A DNA stretch of 34,491 bases from NCBI RefSeq assembly GCF_029263575.1, contig NZ_JAJUFV010000011.1, positions 1 to 34,491 on the forward strand, read 5' to 3'. The notes under the pieces were generated by a model. It was not told the origin of the DNA, made no database searches, and saw only the letters and a program-made list of their open reading frames with translations. Each line of letters opens with the position of its first letter. Position 1 is the first letter of the stretch. This stretch comes from Microbacterium sp. Lineage in GTDB: Bacteria > Actinomycetota > Actinomycetes > Actinomycetales > Microbacteriaceae. Positions 21,137 through 28,598 of this stretch are shown here, in pieces. The translations under genes and the position numbers were made by a program.

Positions 21137-21142
21137 TAGTGT
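21137..21142 (+). promoter_or_regulatory. Leaderless -10 (TAGTGT) of the GNAT gene
   Basis: TAGTGT ends 6 nt before ATG 21149. Confidence 0.6.
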
Positions 21143-21148
21143 CCTCAT

Positions 21149-21802
21149 ATGAAATTGGAGAGCATCTGGCCGCTGTTCGGGCTCGAGATCGCCGCGCCGC
21201 GCATTGTCTTGCGCCCCGTCAGGGACGAAGACCTGCCCGGGCTCGCGCAGGCTGCCTTGGCTGGCGTGCACGAGCCTGATCGGATGCCTTTCGACCCGCC
21301 GTGGACCGATGCCGATCCTGCGGATCTGCCACGCAACCTCGCCGAGTTCCAGTGGAGTCGACGAGGCAAGGTGAGCGCCGCCGACTGGACCATCTCGTTT
21401 GCCGTCCACTTCGATGGCCGCATCGTGGGGGCCCAAGACGTTTCAGCGCGAGACTTCCCAGCCCGTCGGACCGTGAACACCGGCTCGTGGTTGACCGCAT
21501 CCGTTCACGGTCAGGGCCTGGGCACCGAGATGCGTGCGGCGGTGTTGATGTTCGCCTTCGATGAGCTGGGCGCCGAGTGGGCGGAATCAGGCGCGAAGAG
21601 CTGGAACCAGGCATCCCTGGGCGTGTCGAGGAAACTGGGCTATGAGCTGAACGGTGTGACTCGTGTCGCCCCGCGCTCTGGCGAGCCGGTCGACGAGCAG
21701 CGTGTGCGCCTGGAGAAGACGGCTTTCGTACGACCGGATTGGGCGATCTCGACACGAGGAGCAGCGCCCGTGCTCGCACAGTTGAGGATACCGGTGCGCT
21801 AA
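21149..21802 (+). CDS. GNAT acetyltransferase, RimJ/RimL type
   Basis: The 217-residue protein belongs to the RimJ/RimL branch of the GNAT superfamily, which transfers acetyl groups from acetyl-CoA to N-termini or small molecules. The N-terminal strand APRIVLRPVRDEDLPGL is typical. The CoA-binding loop is GQGLGTEMRAAVLMFAFDELGAEW (about residues 120-143), followed by SWNQASLGVSRKLGYELNG, the usual last motif. The substrate cannot be told from sequence. It stands alone, with its own promoter and hairpins after the stop. Confidence 0.87.
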   Translation: MKLESIWPLFGLEIAAPRIVLRPVRDEDLPGLAQAALAGVHEPDRMPFDPPWTDADPADLPRNLAEFQWSRRGKVSAADWTISFAVHFDGRIVGAQDVSARDFPARRTVNTGSWLTASVHGQGLGTEMRAAVLMFAFDELGAEWAESGAKSWNQASLGVSRKLGYELNGVTRVAPRSGEPVDEQRVRLEKTAFVRPDWAISTRGAAPVLAQLRIPVR

Positions 21803-21804
21803 CC

Positions 21805-21823
21805 CTGCTCGGCCATCGAGCAG
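21805..21823. terminator. Hairpin after the GNAT gene
   Basis: CTGCTCG-gccat-CGAGCAG is a 7-bp stem 2 nt after the stop. A second 6-bp hairpin (CGCTCG/CGAGCG, 21827-21843) follows directly. There is no T-tract. The pair may serve both convergent genes. Confidence 0.5.
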
Positions 21824-21846
21824 AACCGCTCGCAGACCGAGCGCGG

Positions 21847-22095
21847 CTACGCGAGATTCGTCATCAGGTCGGCCACGTCGCTCAGCACGGCATCACGCGA
21901 GCGCCCGTATTTGGCGAGCATCTCTTCGGGGGAACTGATGAGGGCCTTCCACAGCGCCCAGGCAGCCCGGAAGGTGCGGTTGTCCCACCCCTGATCTTCC
22001 ACGGGGCGGATCGGCAACGTCGACCACTGAGGGAACTGCTCCGACACAAGCGAGCGAACCAGCGAAGAAGTGATCTCGTCGGAAGCGGCAGCCAT
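21847..22095 (-). pseudogene. Aminoglycoside phosphotransferase-like gene with a large in-frame internal deletion
   Basis: The 82-residue frame begins like actinobacterial APH/choline-kinase-fold proteins (SLVRSLVSEQFPQW, LPIRPV, GWDNRTFR, residues 11-43). It then jumps to what looks like the C-terminal end of the same family (AWALWKALI, residues 45-53, then a helical tail). Full-length members have about 290-300 residues. The middle, with the catalytic loop HGD and the DFG-like metal site, is absent. The apparent junction is near 21966, and the frame is preserved. A leaderless -10 is intact, so a small product may still be made, but it cannot be a kinase. The reading as one deleted gene rests on remembered family patterns. 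Confidence 0.7.
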
Positions 22096-22101
22096 CGCGT
22101 C

Positions 22102-22107
22102 AGCTTA
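22102..22107 (-). promoter_or_regulatory. Leaderless -10 (TAAGCT) of the deleted APH-like gene
   Basis: TAAGCT on the minus strand ends 6 nt before ATG 22095. Confidence 0.5.
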
Positions 22108-22174
22108 TTGGAGGACCCCGCGAGCAGTCGGGTTGATCCGCCACCCGCGACGCGCGAAAGATATCTCGGAGAGC

Positions 22175-22312
22175 ATGACTGCGGCTACTGCGGAGCCGAC
22201 AGAATCGTTCGATCAGATCGCGAGGGTCGCCCGCGAGGTGTTGCCAGGGATGAAGGTTCGCCGGGGCATGTTCTGGCGTTACACGGCGGTCTGGGTGAGG
22301 AGCATCGACTGA
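22175..22312 (+). pseudogene. Short fragment, possible C-terminal remnant
   Basis: From ATG 22175 the frame encodes 45 residues ending in LPGMKVRRGMFWRYTAVWVRS. This LPGxxVRRxxxWRY pattern resembles, from memory, the extreme C-terminal tails of some larger actinobacterial enzymes (methyltransferase- or dehydrogenase-like). I could not identify the family. The ATG is within GGAGAGCATG, with poor spacing. It may be a gene remnant or not coding at all. The rest of the gap between the APH remnant and the HNH gene (22108-22399) holds only the HNH promoter region. Confidence 0.3.
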
Positions 22313-22338
22313 CACTAGCCCCTATCGGATGCTCATAA

Positions 22339-22352
22339 ATATTCGAGAATAT
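22339..22352. promoter_or_regulatory. AT-rich inverted repeat upstream of the HNH gene
   Basis: ATATTC-GA-GAATAT is a perfect 6-2-6 palindrome 12 bp upstream of the -35, in the most AT-rich stretch of the window. It may be an operator. Confidence 0.4.
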
Positions 22353-22364
22353 ATAAATCTGCCC

Positions 22365-22393
22365 TTGCGGCTTTCGAAGTTTTGTTCGATAAT
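22365..22393 (+). promoter_or_regulatory. Leaderless promoter of the HNH gene
   Basis: -35 TTGCGG (22365-22370), a 17-bp spacer and -10 GATAAT (22388-22393). The -10 ends 6 nt before ATG 22400. Confidence 0.7.
22374..22389. promoter_or_regulatory. LexA (SOS) box of the HNH gene
   Basis: TCGAAG-TTTT-GTTCGA matches the actinobacterial LexA site TCGAAC-N4-GTTCGA at 11 of 12 defined positions. It lies in the spacer and touches the -10, a typical place for repression. Confidence 0.7.
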
Positions 22394-22399
22394 AGCACT

Positions 22400-23641
22400 A
22401 TGCCCATCACAGCAGAACGGACGGATCCGGTTATCGCCGATGAGCGTCGTGCCGCCCCGCTCGATGAATGGGTCGATCTCGGGGCGCAGATCGCCGCGCT
22501 TGAGGCACGCCGCGCGACGGTGCTCGCCGAGCGTGCTGCGCTGCTCGCATACGAGACAGGGCCGACTGTCGCCTACAGCTCCATGGCGGAGCGATCGGCG
22601 ATTGCAGAGTTTTCGGCGGCCGGCCACGTTTCGTCGCGATCGATGAGCCACCAGTTCGGCGTCGGCATCGCACTCGCGAACGAGTACCCCGAGACGCTTC
22701 GCGCGCTGAGTGAGGGGCGAATCAGCCGTCGTCACGCCGAGGTGATCCTGGAGGCCGCACCGCGCAACATCGACGACGCCGACGATGGCGGAGCGACACT
22801 GCGGGCCGCCTACGAGCGCGATGTCGTGCCGTACGCCTGCGGCACGACTCCCCCGCGCACACGGGCACATGCGCGGGCGGTAGCCGCAACGCTGCAGCCG
22901 GTGACGCAGGAAGAAGCTCATCGCGAAGGGCGGAAGGAGCGAGAGGTTCGTGTGCGTCCCACCGACGATGGCATGGCGCAGATGCTCAGCGCTATTCCTG
23001 AACTGCTGGCCTTCGCTATCTTCGATCGGCTGACGGCGATGGCCGCCGCGATGGATGACGACCGCACGATGGACCAGCGACGCGCCGACCTCTTCTGCGA
23101 CCTGCTGCTGACCGCTGTGCCGTCGTCGGCCGTGGGAACCGATATGGAAGCATTCCGCCCGACAGTGCAGGTCACGATCGCGGCCAGCACGCTCGCCGGT
23201 CACGATGATCTGATGGCCGAACTCGACGGCGTTGGTCCGATCCACCCCGACCTCGTCCGCAGCCTGGCGGGGAACGCACCGAGCTTCACCCGGCTCTTTC
23301 TCGACCCGAGCGGCATGGTTACCAACGTCGACACCTACGTCCCCTCCAGCAGGATGAAGCGCTATCTGCGGGCCCGAGATCAGCATTGCCGGTTCCCCGG
23401 ATGCCGGGCGAAACCCTCTCGGTGCGAAATCGACCACAACCACGATCGTGCTCTGGGCGGGGCTACGGCGCTGAACAACCTCGCTTGCTTCTGTTCGAGT
23501 CATCATCCACTCAAACATCCTGATGTCGACGCACGACATCGATGGACCGTCCGGCAACAGCCGGAAGGAACACTGATCTGGCGGAGCCCGCTCGGGCGCA
23601 AGTACATCGACAGCCCGGAACTGCGCGTGATGTTCGTGTAG
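22400..23641 (+). CDS. DUF222/HNH endonuclease domain protein (13E12 type)
   Basis: The 413-residue product has an N-terminal helical DUF222 region (about residues 25-290; EAxxR and SRRHAEVILEAA segments) and a C-terminal HNH nuclease domain. The latter shows HCRFPGC (Cys330, Cys335), CEIDHNHDRALGG (Asp345, His346), TALNNLACFCSSHH (Asn360, Cys364, His368) and a W-rich tail. This is the 13E12-type family, often multicopy in actinobacterial genomes and of unclear role; several mycobacterial members are in the LexA regulon. The start is ATG 22400, not the TTG of the ORF track, because of the leaderless promoter. The stop lies in a short tandem repeat. Confidence 0.88.
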   Translation: MPITAERTDPVIADERRAAPLDEWVDLGAQIAALEARRATVLAERAALLAYETGPTVAYSSMAERSAIAEFSAAGHVSSRSMSHQFGVGIALANEYPETLRALSEGRISRRHAEVILEAAPRNIDDADDGGATLRAAYERDVVPYACGTTPPRTRAHARAVAATLQPVTQEEAHREGRKEREVRVRPTDDGMAQMLSAIPELLAFAIFDRLTAMAAAMDDDRTMDQRRADLFCDLLLTAVPSSAVGTDMEAFRPTVQVTIAASTLAGHDDLMAELDGVGPIHPDLVRSLAGNAPSFTRLFLDPSGMVTNVDTYVPSSRMKRYLRARDQHCRFPGCRAKPSRCEIDHNHDRALGGATALNNLACFCSSHHPLKHPDVDARHRWTVRQQPEGTLIWRSPLGRKYIDSPELRVMFV

Positions 23642-23699
23642 AGCGTGATGTTCGTATAGAGCGCGCTCGTCGCGTAAAGCTTGTCACTCGTCGTGTAGA
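23625..23699 (+). repeat. Degenerate 18-bp tandem repeat spanning the HNH stop codon
   Basis: GCGTGATGTTCGTGTAGA (23625-23642) is repeated with one change at 23643-23660, again more diverged at 23661-23678, and as a 21-bp form at 23679-23699. The first unit encodes the last residues and the TAG stop of the HNH protein. Confidence 0.65.
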
Positions 23700-23728
23700 G
23701 CTTGTCCAAGGAGCGCCGCGCTCTGCTC

Positions 23729-23734
23729 GATAAT
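23729..23734 (+). promoter_or_regulatory. Leaderless -10 (GATAAT) of the MarR gene
   Basis: GATAAT ends 6 nt before ATG 23741. It supports that start over the TTG at 23702. Confidence 0.65.
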
Positions 23735-23740
23735 GGAACG

Positions 23741-24235
23741 ATGAGCGAGGCAGATGAAGTCGATCGGATCGTCGGCGCATGGAACACCCAGCGCCCCGAC
23801 CTCGACTTCTCGCCGCTCGAAGTTCTCTCGCGCATGGACCGCCTCTCGAAACATCTCGACCGGGCCCGGCGCGAGGTGTTCCGGCGCAGCGACATCGAAT
23901 CGTGGGAGTGGGACGTCCTCTCCGCTCTTCGCCGAGCAGGCGCGCCGTTCCAGCTCTCCCCGAAGCAGCTCCTTCAGCAGACACTCGTCTCCAGCGGCAC
24001 CATGACCAACAGGATCGACCGCCTCGTCGCGCGGCGCTTTGTGCACCGCGGCCCCGACCCGGCCGACGGACGCAGCGTCCTGGTGACGCTGACAGACGAG
24101 GGCCAGATCCGCGTCGACGCCGCGATCACCCGACTCGTCGATGTGGAAGCCGAGCTGCTTCAGGCGCTCTCGCGCCCCGACCGCGACCGCATGGCCGCGC
24201 TGCTGCGCAAGCTCAGCCTGAGCTACGACTCCTGA
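23741..24235 (+). CDS. MarR-family transcriptional regulator
   Basis: The 164-residue protein is a MarR-type winged-helix dimer. The helices around ESWEWDVLSALRRAG lead to the recognition region LSPKQLLQQTLVSSGTMTNRIDRLVARRFV (about residues 78-108). The wing has DPADGRSVLVTLTDEG, a MarR signature. C-terminal helices form the dimer interface. MarR proteins usually repress adjacent genes and release DNA on binding phenolic or other small ligands. The gene 13 nt downstream encodes an RluA-type synthase, so they may be co-transcribed, though a functional link is not obvious. Confidence 0.92.
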   Translation: MSEADEVDRIVGAWNTQRPDLDFSPLEVLSRMDRLSKHLDRARREVFRRSDIESWEWDVLSALRRAGAPFQLSPKQLLQQTLVSSGTMTNRIDRLVARRFVHRGPDPADGRSVLVTLTDEGQIRVDAAITRLVDVEAELLQALSRPDRDRMAALLRKLSLSYDS

Positions 24236-24254
24236 TGGCTGATTCCTGATGGCT
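24230..24254 (+). repeat. Short duplication at the marR/rluA junction
   Basis: TCCTGATGGCT occurs at 24230-24240 and 24244-24254 (14-bp period). The first copy holds the MarR stop and the second the start of the next gene. It looks like a slippage duplication. Confidence 0.5.
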
Positions 24255-25163
24255 ATGCGCTCTCCCCTGCCCGTCCGCGACGGCGTCGGCGCCACACGCC
24301 TGCACCTGCCACGCACCGGGCCCTGGCCGACCGTCAGCGCCTATATGATCGAGCGGTTCTTCCACCTCGACGCCCAGTGGCTCCTCGAACGTTTCGACCG
24401 GGGCGAGATCGTCGCGTACGACGGCACGGCCCTGACCCGCCACACGCCCCTCGATGCCACCGAGTTCATCTGGTACTACCGCGACCCTCCGGTCGAGCTC
24501 GAGATCCCGTTCGACTCCGAGATCCTGCATCAGGATGACGATCTCGTCGTGATCGACAAACCACATTTTCTGCCGACGAGCCCCGCCGGAAAGTACGTGC
24601 AGAACTCGGCGCTCGTGCGACTTCGACGGCTTCTCGACAACGCCGACCTCGCCCCCATCCACCGCCTCGATCGCGCCACCGCGGGCTTGCTGATGTTCTC
24701 GGCGCGCCCCGAGACGCGTGGCGCCTACCAGCACATGTTCCAACGCCGCGCGATCGAGAAGGTCTACGAAGCTGTGTCCGCACGCCCCGAAGACTGGGAC
24801 GATCCGCTGCCGTTGACGGTACGCACGCACATCGAAAAGCTTCGCGGTCAGGTCTGCGTCCAGGTCGACCCCGAGCGCGAGCCCAACTCCGAGACCCTCA
24901 TCGAACTGATCGACGCCGACGATCGGGTAATCCATACACGCCTGACGCCGCACACGGGCAAGATGCACCAGCTGCGGGTGCACCTTGCCTCGGTGGGAAT
25001 CGGCATCCTGCACGACAGCTTCTATCCCGTGCTGACCGACGAGAAGCCCGACGATCACGACCGTCCCCTGCAACTGCTCGCCCGCGAGCTGCGCTTCACC
25101 GACCCGCTCACCGGCATAGATCGCGAGTTCGTCACACGACGCACCCTGCAGTACGCCCCCTGA
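24249..25163 (+). CDS. RluA-family pseudouridine synthase
   Basis: The 304-residue protein isomerises uridine to pseudouridine in RNA. The catalytic motif is PIHRLDRATAGLLMF, with the nucleophile Asp141. LVVIDKPHFLPT (about 99-110), KVYEAV and the late HTGKMHQLRVHLASVGIGILHDSFYPVL segment complete the RluA fold. It resembles the large actinobacterial branch of RluA-like enzymes that lack the S4 domain. The N-terminal 85 residues are a family-specific extension with GATRLHLP. The target (rRNA or tRNA) cannot be told. ATG 24249 is used; ATG 24255 is also possible. Confidence 0.9.
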   Translation: MAMRSPLPVRDGVGATRLHLPRTGPWPTVSAYMIERFFHLDAQWLLERFDRGEIVAYDGTALTRHTPLDATEFIWYYRDPPVELEIPFDSEILHQDDDLVVIDKPHFLPTSPAGKYVQNSALVRLRRLLDNADLAPIHRLDRATAGLLMFSARPETRGAYQHMFQRRAIEKVYEAVSARPEDWDDPLPLTVRTHIEKLRGQVCVQVDPEREPNSETLIELIDADDRVIHTRLTPHTGKMHQLRVHLASVGIGILHDSFYPVLTDEKPDDHDRPLQLLARELRFTDPLTGIDREFVTRRTLQYAP

Positions 25164-25177
25164 TCACGCGGCACCGT

Positions 25178-27061
25178 TTACGACCGCCGCGCCATACTGC
25201 GCCGGCCCACGACGACCATGGTCACCACGGGCAGTACGGAAACCACCACCGCGAGCGCGCCCAGAAGCAGCGGATCGAAGGCCGCGAAGGGGTTGCCCAG
25301 CATCCCGATGCCGAACCCGACCAGCGCAGGCAGGGCCGCAAGCACACCCAGCGTGAGCGCACCGGCTCCGACGAACACCGCTTCCACCGCGATCATCGCT
25401 GTCAGCTGGGCACGCGTCGCTCCGCTGCGACGCAGCAGCTCGAATTCGGCTCGACGCTCGGAGATCGAGGTCGCCAGCGCCTGCAGCGCGGCAACAGCGA
25501 TGAACGCGAGAAGGGCGAAGAGTAGAATGTTCGACAGCTGCTGCTGATCGCCGCTCCCTGCCTGGGCGGCGTCAACATACTCTGTCAGGCTCAGAACCAC
25601 GACACCGTCGGATTCGAGCGCTGCACGTACTGCGTCGGCGCTGTCGGATGCTGTTTGCACCAGCACCACGGTCGATGAAGCAGTGACGTGATCGGGATCG
25701 TGCGCCATCAGGTAGTTGCCGACGCCGAGCGCGTTGTCGTAGATCGCGACGATTCTCGCCGCGGTCTCGTCACCGCCGCCGAGCCGAACATCCACACTGT
25801 CACCGATGCCTTTGCCGGTGAACACGATCGCATCACTGCTGACGGCGATCGTGCCCTCGTCCTGCAGCGCGTCGAGCGATCCCGCCGTCACCCCCGGATC
25901 GAACAGGGCGGAATCCACGGGCGTCACGGTGCGAATCGCGGTCGGTTCCCAACCGATCTCCGTAAGGAATGGAACGTCTTCGTCAGGCTCGTCGACCCGC
26001 ACTGACGCGGCGACAGTCGATGTCTGGGCCACCGCGACAACGCCGCTGCGCTCGGCGATTGCCTCGGCATCCGGTGCCATTCCGCCGTCGCCCACGACAA
26101 CGAGATCAGCACCCAGTGCCTGCTCGAGTTGCGCACCCGTCGCCGCGGCGGAGGCGACGCCGACGCCGGATTGCACGGCGCCCAACGACAACAGCAGCGC
26201 AAGTGGAACGATCACCGCCGCATAACGACGCGAGAATCCCCGCGCGTTAGCCGCTGCCAGCACGAGCGCGGAAGACGAGTTCGAGGCTGTCGCCGTCGCC
26301 GCCCGCGTCGAGACCGCGCTGACGAGGATCGGCCCAGCCAGCGCGGTCGCCACGATCATCAAGAACACGCTGCTCGCCCCGGAGGCCGCACCGAGGATTC
26401 CCTCGGTGAACAACGGCGTCACCGCGACGATCAGGCCGGCCGCCGCGGTCGCCGCAGCCGCGATGCGCCGGCCACGCGAGATGGTCGCGGGTTCATGGCT
26501 GCTCTGCTGAACCGCGGCGGTCGGGCTCAGCCGCGCGCTCTCACGCGCGGCGAGACGGCCGGCGATCAGCGCGGTCGGGATCAGCACCGCCACGGTGACG
26601 ATGATCGACAGCGGCGAGAACGGCAACGCGAAATCAGCGGGCACGATGCCATTCGCAGCAAGCAGCGGCGTCAGCGACGGCGCGAGCACGCTGCCCGCCA
26701 CAGCGCCGACGGGGGCGGCCGCCAACACGACGACAAGCACCTCTGCGCTGATCTGCTGGCGCACCTGCGCCACGGTGGCACCGACCGCGCGCAGTAGCGC
26801 AAACTCACGCCGTCGACCGCGTAGCGCCGTAGAGACAGTGGATGCGACGATGAACACGGCGATGATCAGCGTCGTTCCGGCAAACGATGAGGCCAGCGCC
26901 GAAAGCATCGAGGAACTTGCGAGCTCGGCCGCCGTCCAGCCGGCCTGCAGCCATGCTCCGGTCGCCGTGAGCAGCGCGGTCGCGATGGAGACGACGACGA
27001 AGGCCCCCACGAGGCTCGCCCGGTTGACCAGCAGCGCCGATCGGATGGCCGCGCCCATCAT
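25178..27061 (-). CDS. FtsX-family ABC transporter permease
   Basis: The 627-residue permease contains two FtsX-like units. Helix 1 (about 14-36) is followed by three helices around residues 55-160, with the MacB/FtsX signature RRREFALLRAVGATVAQVRQQISAE. A central block of further helices follows (200-310). A large extracytoplasmic domain covers about 315-500. A second copy of the motif, RRAEFELLRRSGATRAQLTAMIAVEAV, has three final helices. Such permeases with a LolD/MacB-type ATPase export peptides or lipids, or give resistance to antimicrobial peptides. The start overlaps the ATPase stop (ATGATG). The neighbouring two-component system suggests an envelope-stress or peptide-resistance role. 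Confidence 0.9.
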   Translation of the reverse strand: MMGAAIRSALLVNRASLVGAFVVVSIATALLTATGAWLQAGWTAAELASSSMLSALASSFAGTTLIIAVFIVASTVSTALRGRRREFALLRAVGATVAQVRQQISAEVLVVVLAAAPVGAVAGSVLAPSLTPLLAANGIVPADFALPFSPLSIIVTVAVLIPTALIAGRLAARESARLSPTAAVQQSSHEPATISRGRRIAAAATAAAGLIVAVTPLFTEGILGAASGASSVFLMIVATALAGPILVSAVSTRAATATASNSSSALVLAAANARGFSRRYAAVIVPLALLLSLGAVQSGVGVASAAATGAQLEQALGADLVVVGDGGMAPDAEAIAERSGVVAVAQTSTVAASVRVDEPDEDVPFLTEIGWEPTAIRTVTPVDSALFDPGVTAGSLDALQDEGTIAVSSDAIVFTGKGIGDSVDVRLGGGDETAARIVAIYDNALGVGNYLMAHDPDHVTASSTVVLVQTASDSADAVRAALESDGVVVLSLTEYVDAAQAGSGDQQQLSNILLFALLAFIAVAALQALATSISERRAEFELLRRSGATRAQLTAMIAVEAVFVGAGALTLGVLAALPALVGFGIGMLGNPFAAFDPLLLGALAVVVSVLPVVTMVVVGRRSMARRS

Positions 27062-27831
27062 GCTCGTGCCCCCAGCTCCAGCATCCGCGCCGAGATACCG
27101 GCGACACTCGGATCGATGATCTGACCGTGCAGACGGCCGTCGCGCAGGAAGAGCACGCGTTCAGCCGCTGCCGCGGCGCGCGCATCATGCGTGACCATCA
27201 CGAGCGTCTGCCCGAGCTGCGACGCCGTCGAGCGCAGGATCTCCAGCACCTGATCGCCCGTGTGTGCGTCCAGCGCCCCGGTCGGTTCGTCGGCGAAGAC
27301 GACCGTCGGCCGGGCGATGAGCGCTCGTGCGATCGCCACCCGCTGCGCCTGTCCGCCCGACAGAGCCGACGGCAACCGGTCTTCCAGACCGGCCAGGCCG
27401 ACAGCTTCGATCAGCCAGCGCTGCCACTCCGGATCCGCCTGGCGTCCGGCCAGGACGAGCGGCAACCGGATGTTCTCGGCCACGGTGAGGTGACCGAGAA
27501 GGTTGTACGCCTGGAAGACGAAGCCGACCTGCGTGCGGCGAAAGCGAGTGAGGTCGTCGACAGACATTCCGGCCAGCTCGACGTCACCGACGACCACGCG
27601 CCCGTGGGTGGGGCTGTCGAGCCCCGCGGCGACATTGAGCAAGCTGGACTTGCCAGAGCCGGACGGCCCCATGATCGCGGTAAACGATCCGGGCGCGATC
27701 TCCAGGGTCACAGCGTCCAGCGCCGCTGCGAAATCGGGGCCGTTCGGATACAGCCTGCTGACCTGTTCGAAGCGCACCGCATTGGCAGCACGCATCATGG
27801 ACGGGTGGGATTCACGGACAGTTGAGTTCAT
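27058..27831 (-). CDS. ABC transporter ATP-binding protein (MacB/LolD type)
   Basis: From ATG 27831 the product has 257 residues. Walker A is GPSGSGKS (about 55-62), the Q-loop is FVFQAYNLLGHLTVAENI, the signature is LSGGQAQR (157-164), Walker B is VVFADEPTGALD, and the switch is MVTHDARA. This type pairs with FtsX-like permeases; its partner follows with a 4-bp overlap. The ORF track start at 27972 is rejected. The sequence before ATG 27831 holds a leaderless -10, and the extra 47 residues (MGVSESHRGRAGRR...) are not family-like. Confidence 0.92.
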   Translation of the reverse strand: MNSTVRESHPSMMRAANAVRFEQVSRLYPNGPDFAAALDAVTLEIAPGSFTAIMGPSGSGKSSLLNVAAGLDSPTHGRVVVGDVELAGMSVDDLTRFRRTQVGFVFQAYNLLGHLTVAENIRLPLVLAGRQADPEWQRWLIEAVGLAGLEDRLPSALSGGQAQRVAIARALIARPTVVFADEPTGALDAHTGDQVLEILRSTASQLGQTLVMVTHDARAAAAAERVLFLRDGRLHGQIIDPSVAGISARMLELGARA

Positions 27832-27838
27832 GTCTTCG

Positions 27839-27844
27839 ACGCTA
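27839..27844 (-). promoter_or_regulatory. Leaderless -10 (TAGCGT) of the ABC exporter
   Basis: TAGCGT on the minus strand ends 7 nt before ATG 27831. The 12-mer TAGCGTCGAAGA is identical to that before the CPBP gene. Confidence 0.6.
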
Positions 27845-27877
27845 CGAACGGCCAGTCCCCGCTCCCAGCCATCAGCG

Positions 27878-27899
27878 GATGCACTCGGAAGTTTGCATC
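27878..27899. promoter_or_regulatory. Inverted repeat upstream of the ABC exporter
   Basis: GATGCA and TGCATC are 10 nt apart (22 bp in all), about 35 bp upstream of the -10. It could be a binding site for the adjacent NarL-type regulator, which is inference. Confidence 0.4.
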
Positions 27900-27920
27900 T
27901 TTCGACGCAGTCCCGCGCGA

Positions 27921-28598
27921 TCAGGACGAGGCGTCGTCCGGCACGGCCACGATGCGATTCTGATACGCCCAAACGACAGCCTGCAGCCGGGAGCGGACAC
28001 CGATCTTCGGCAGCATCCGGGCCAGATGAGATTTCACAGTCGATACCTCGACGACCAGGCTCGCGGCGATCTCGTCGTTCGACATGCCCTGTGCGAGCAG
28101 CAGGAGGATCTCGCGTTCACGTGTCGTCAGGAGGTCGTCTGCGCGCCGAGCTGTGACCGGTTGCAGCTGTCGCCGCTGTACGAACTCGCGCAGGATGCGT
28201 CGGGTGAGTGTCTGATCGATCGTGCCCTGCCCCGCCGCGACCTGGCGGACAGCCGCAACGATCACGTCCGGTTCGGCGTCTTTGAGCAGGAACCCCGAAG
28301 CCCCGGCCTCGAGCGCACTGAAGACATAGTCGTCAAGATCGAAAGTCGTGAGGATGAGCACGGGGATCTCGTCGCCCTCGCCACGCGCACTGAGCTCACG
28401 CGCCACTTCGATGCCGTCTCGCCCGGGCATACGAATGTCAAGACAGGCGACATCCGGCACATGTTCGCGCGCAAGTGCGAGAGCTTCAGTGCCGTTCTCC
28501 GCCACCGCGACGACCTCGATGTCATCTTCGCTGCCGAGCAGCGCCGCCAGTCCCGCTCGTACAAGTGCCTGGTCGTCTGCAATCAGCACGCGGATCAT
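27921..28598 (-). CDS. NarL/LuxR-family response regulator
   Basis: The 225-residue protein starts MIRVLIADDQALVRAGL. It has a receiver domain (phosphoacceptor Asp54 in CLDIRMPGRDG, LTTFDLDDYV, and Lys in FLLKDAEP) and a C-terminal LuxR helix-turn-helix (LTTREREILLLLAQGMSNDEIAASL, STVKSHLARMLPKIGVRSR). The ATG 28598 overlaps the kinase stop (ATGA), with GGAAGG in front. The ORF track start at 28637 lies inside the kinase gene. It probably acts on the ABC exporter genes directly downstream and perhaps on the CPBP gene. Confidence 0.94.
   Translation of the reverse strand: MIRVLIADDQALVRAGLAALLGSEDDIEVVAVAENGTEALALAREHVPDVACLDIRMPGRDGIEVARELSARGEGDEIPVLILTTFDLDDYVFSALEAGASGFLLKDAEPDVIVAAVRQVAAGQGTIDQTLTRRILREFVQRRQLQPVTARRADDLLTTREREILLLLAQGMSNDEIAASLVVEVSTVKSHLARMLPKIGVRSRLQAVVWAYQNRIVAVPDDASS

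Noticed and set aside
22322-23557. Minus-strand ORF of 411 aa
   Set aside because: Antisense shadow of the DUF222/HNH gene; no start signal and no recognisable motif.
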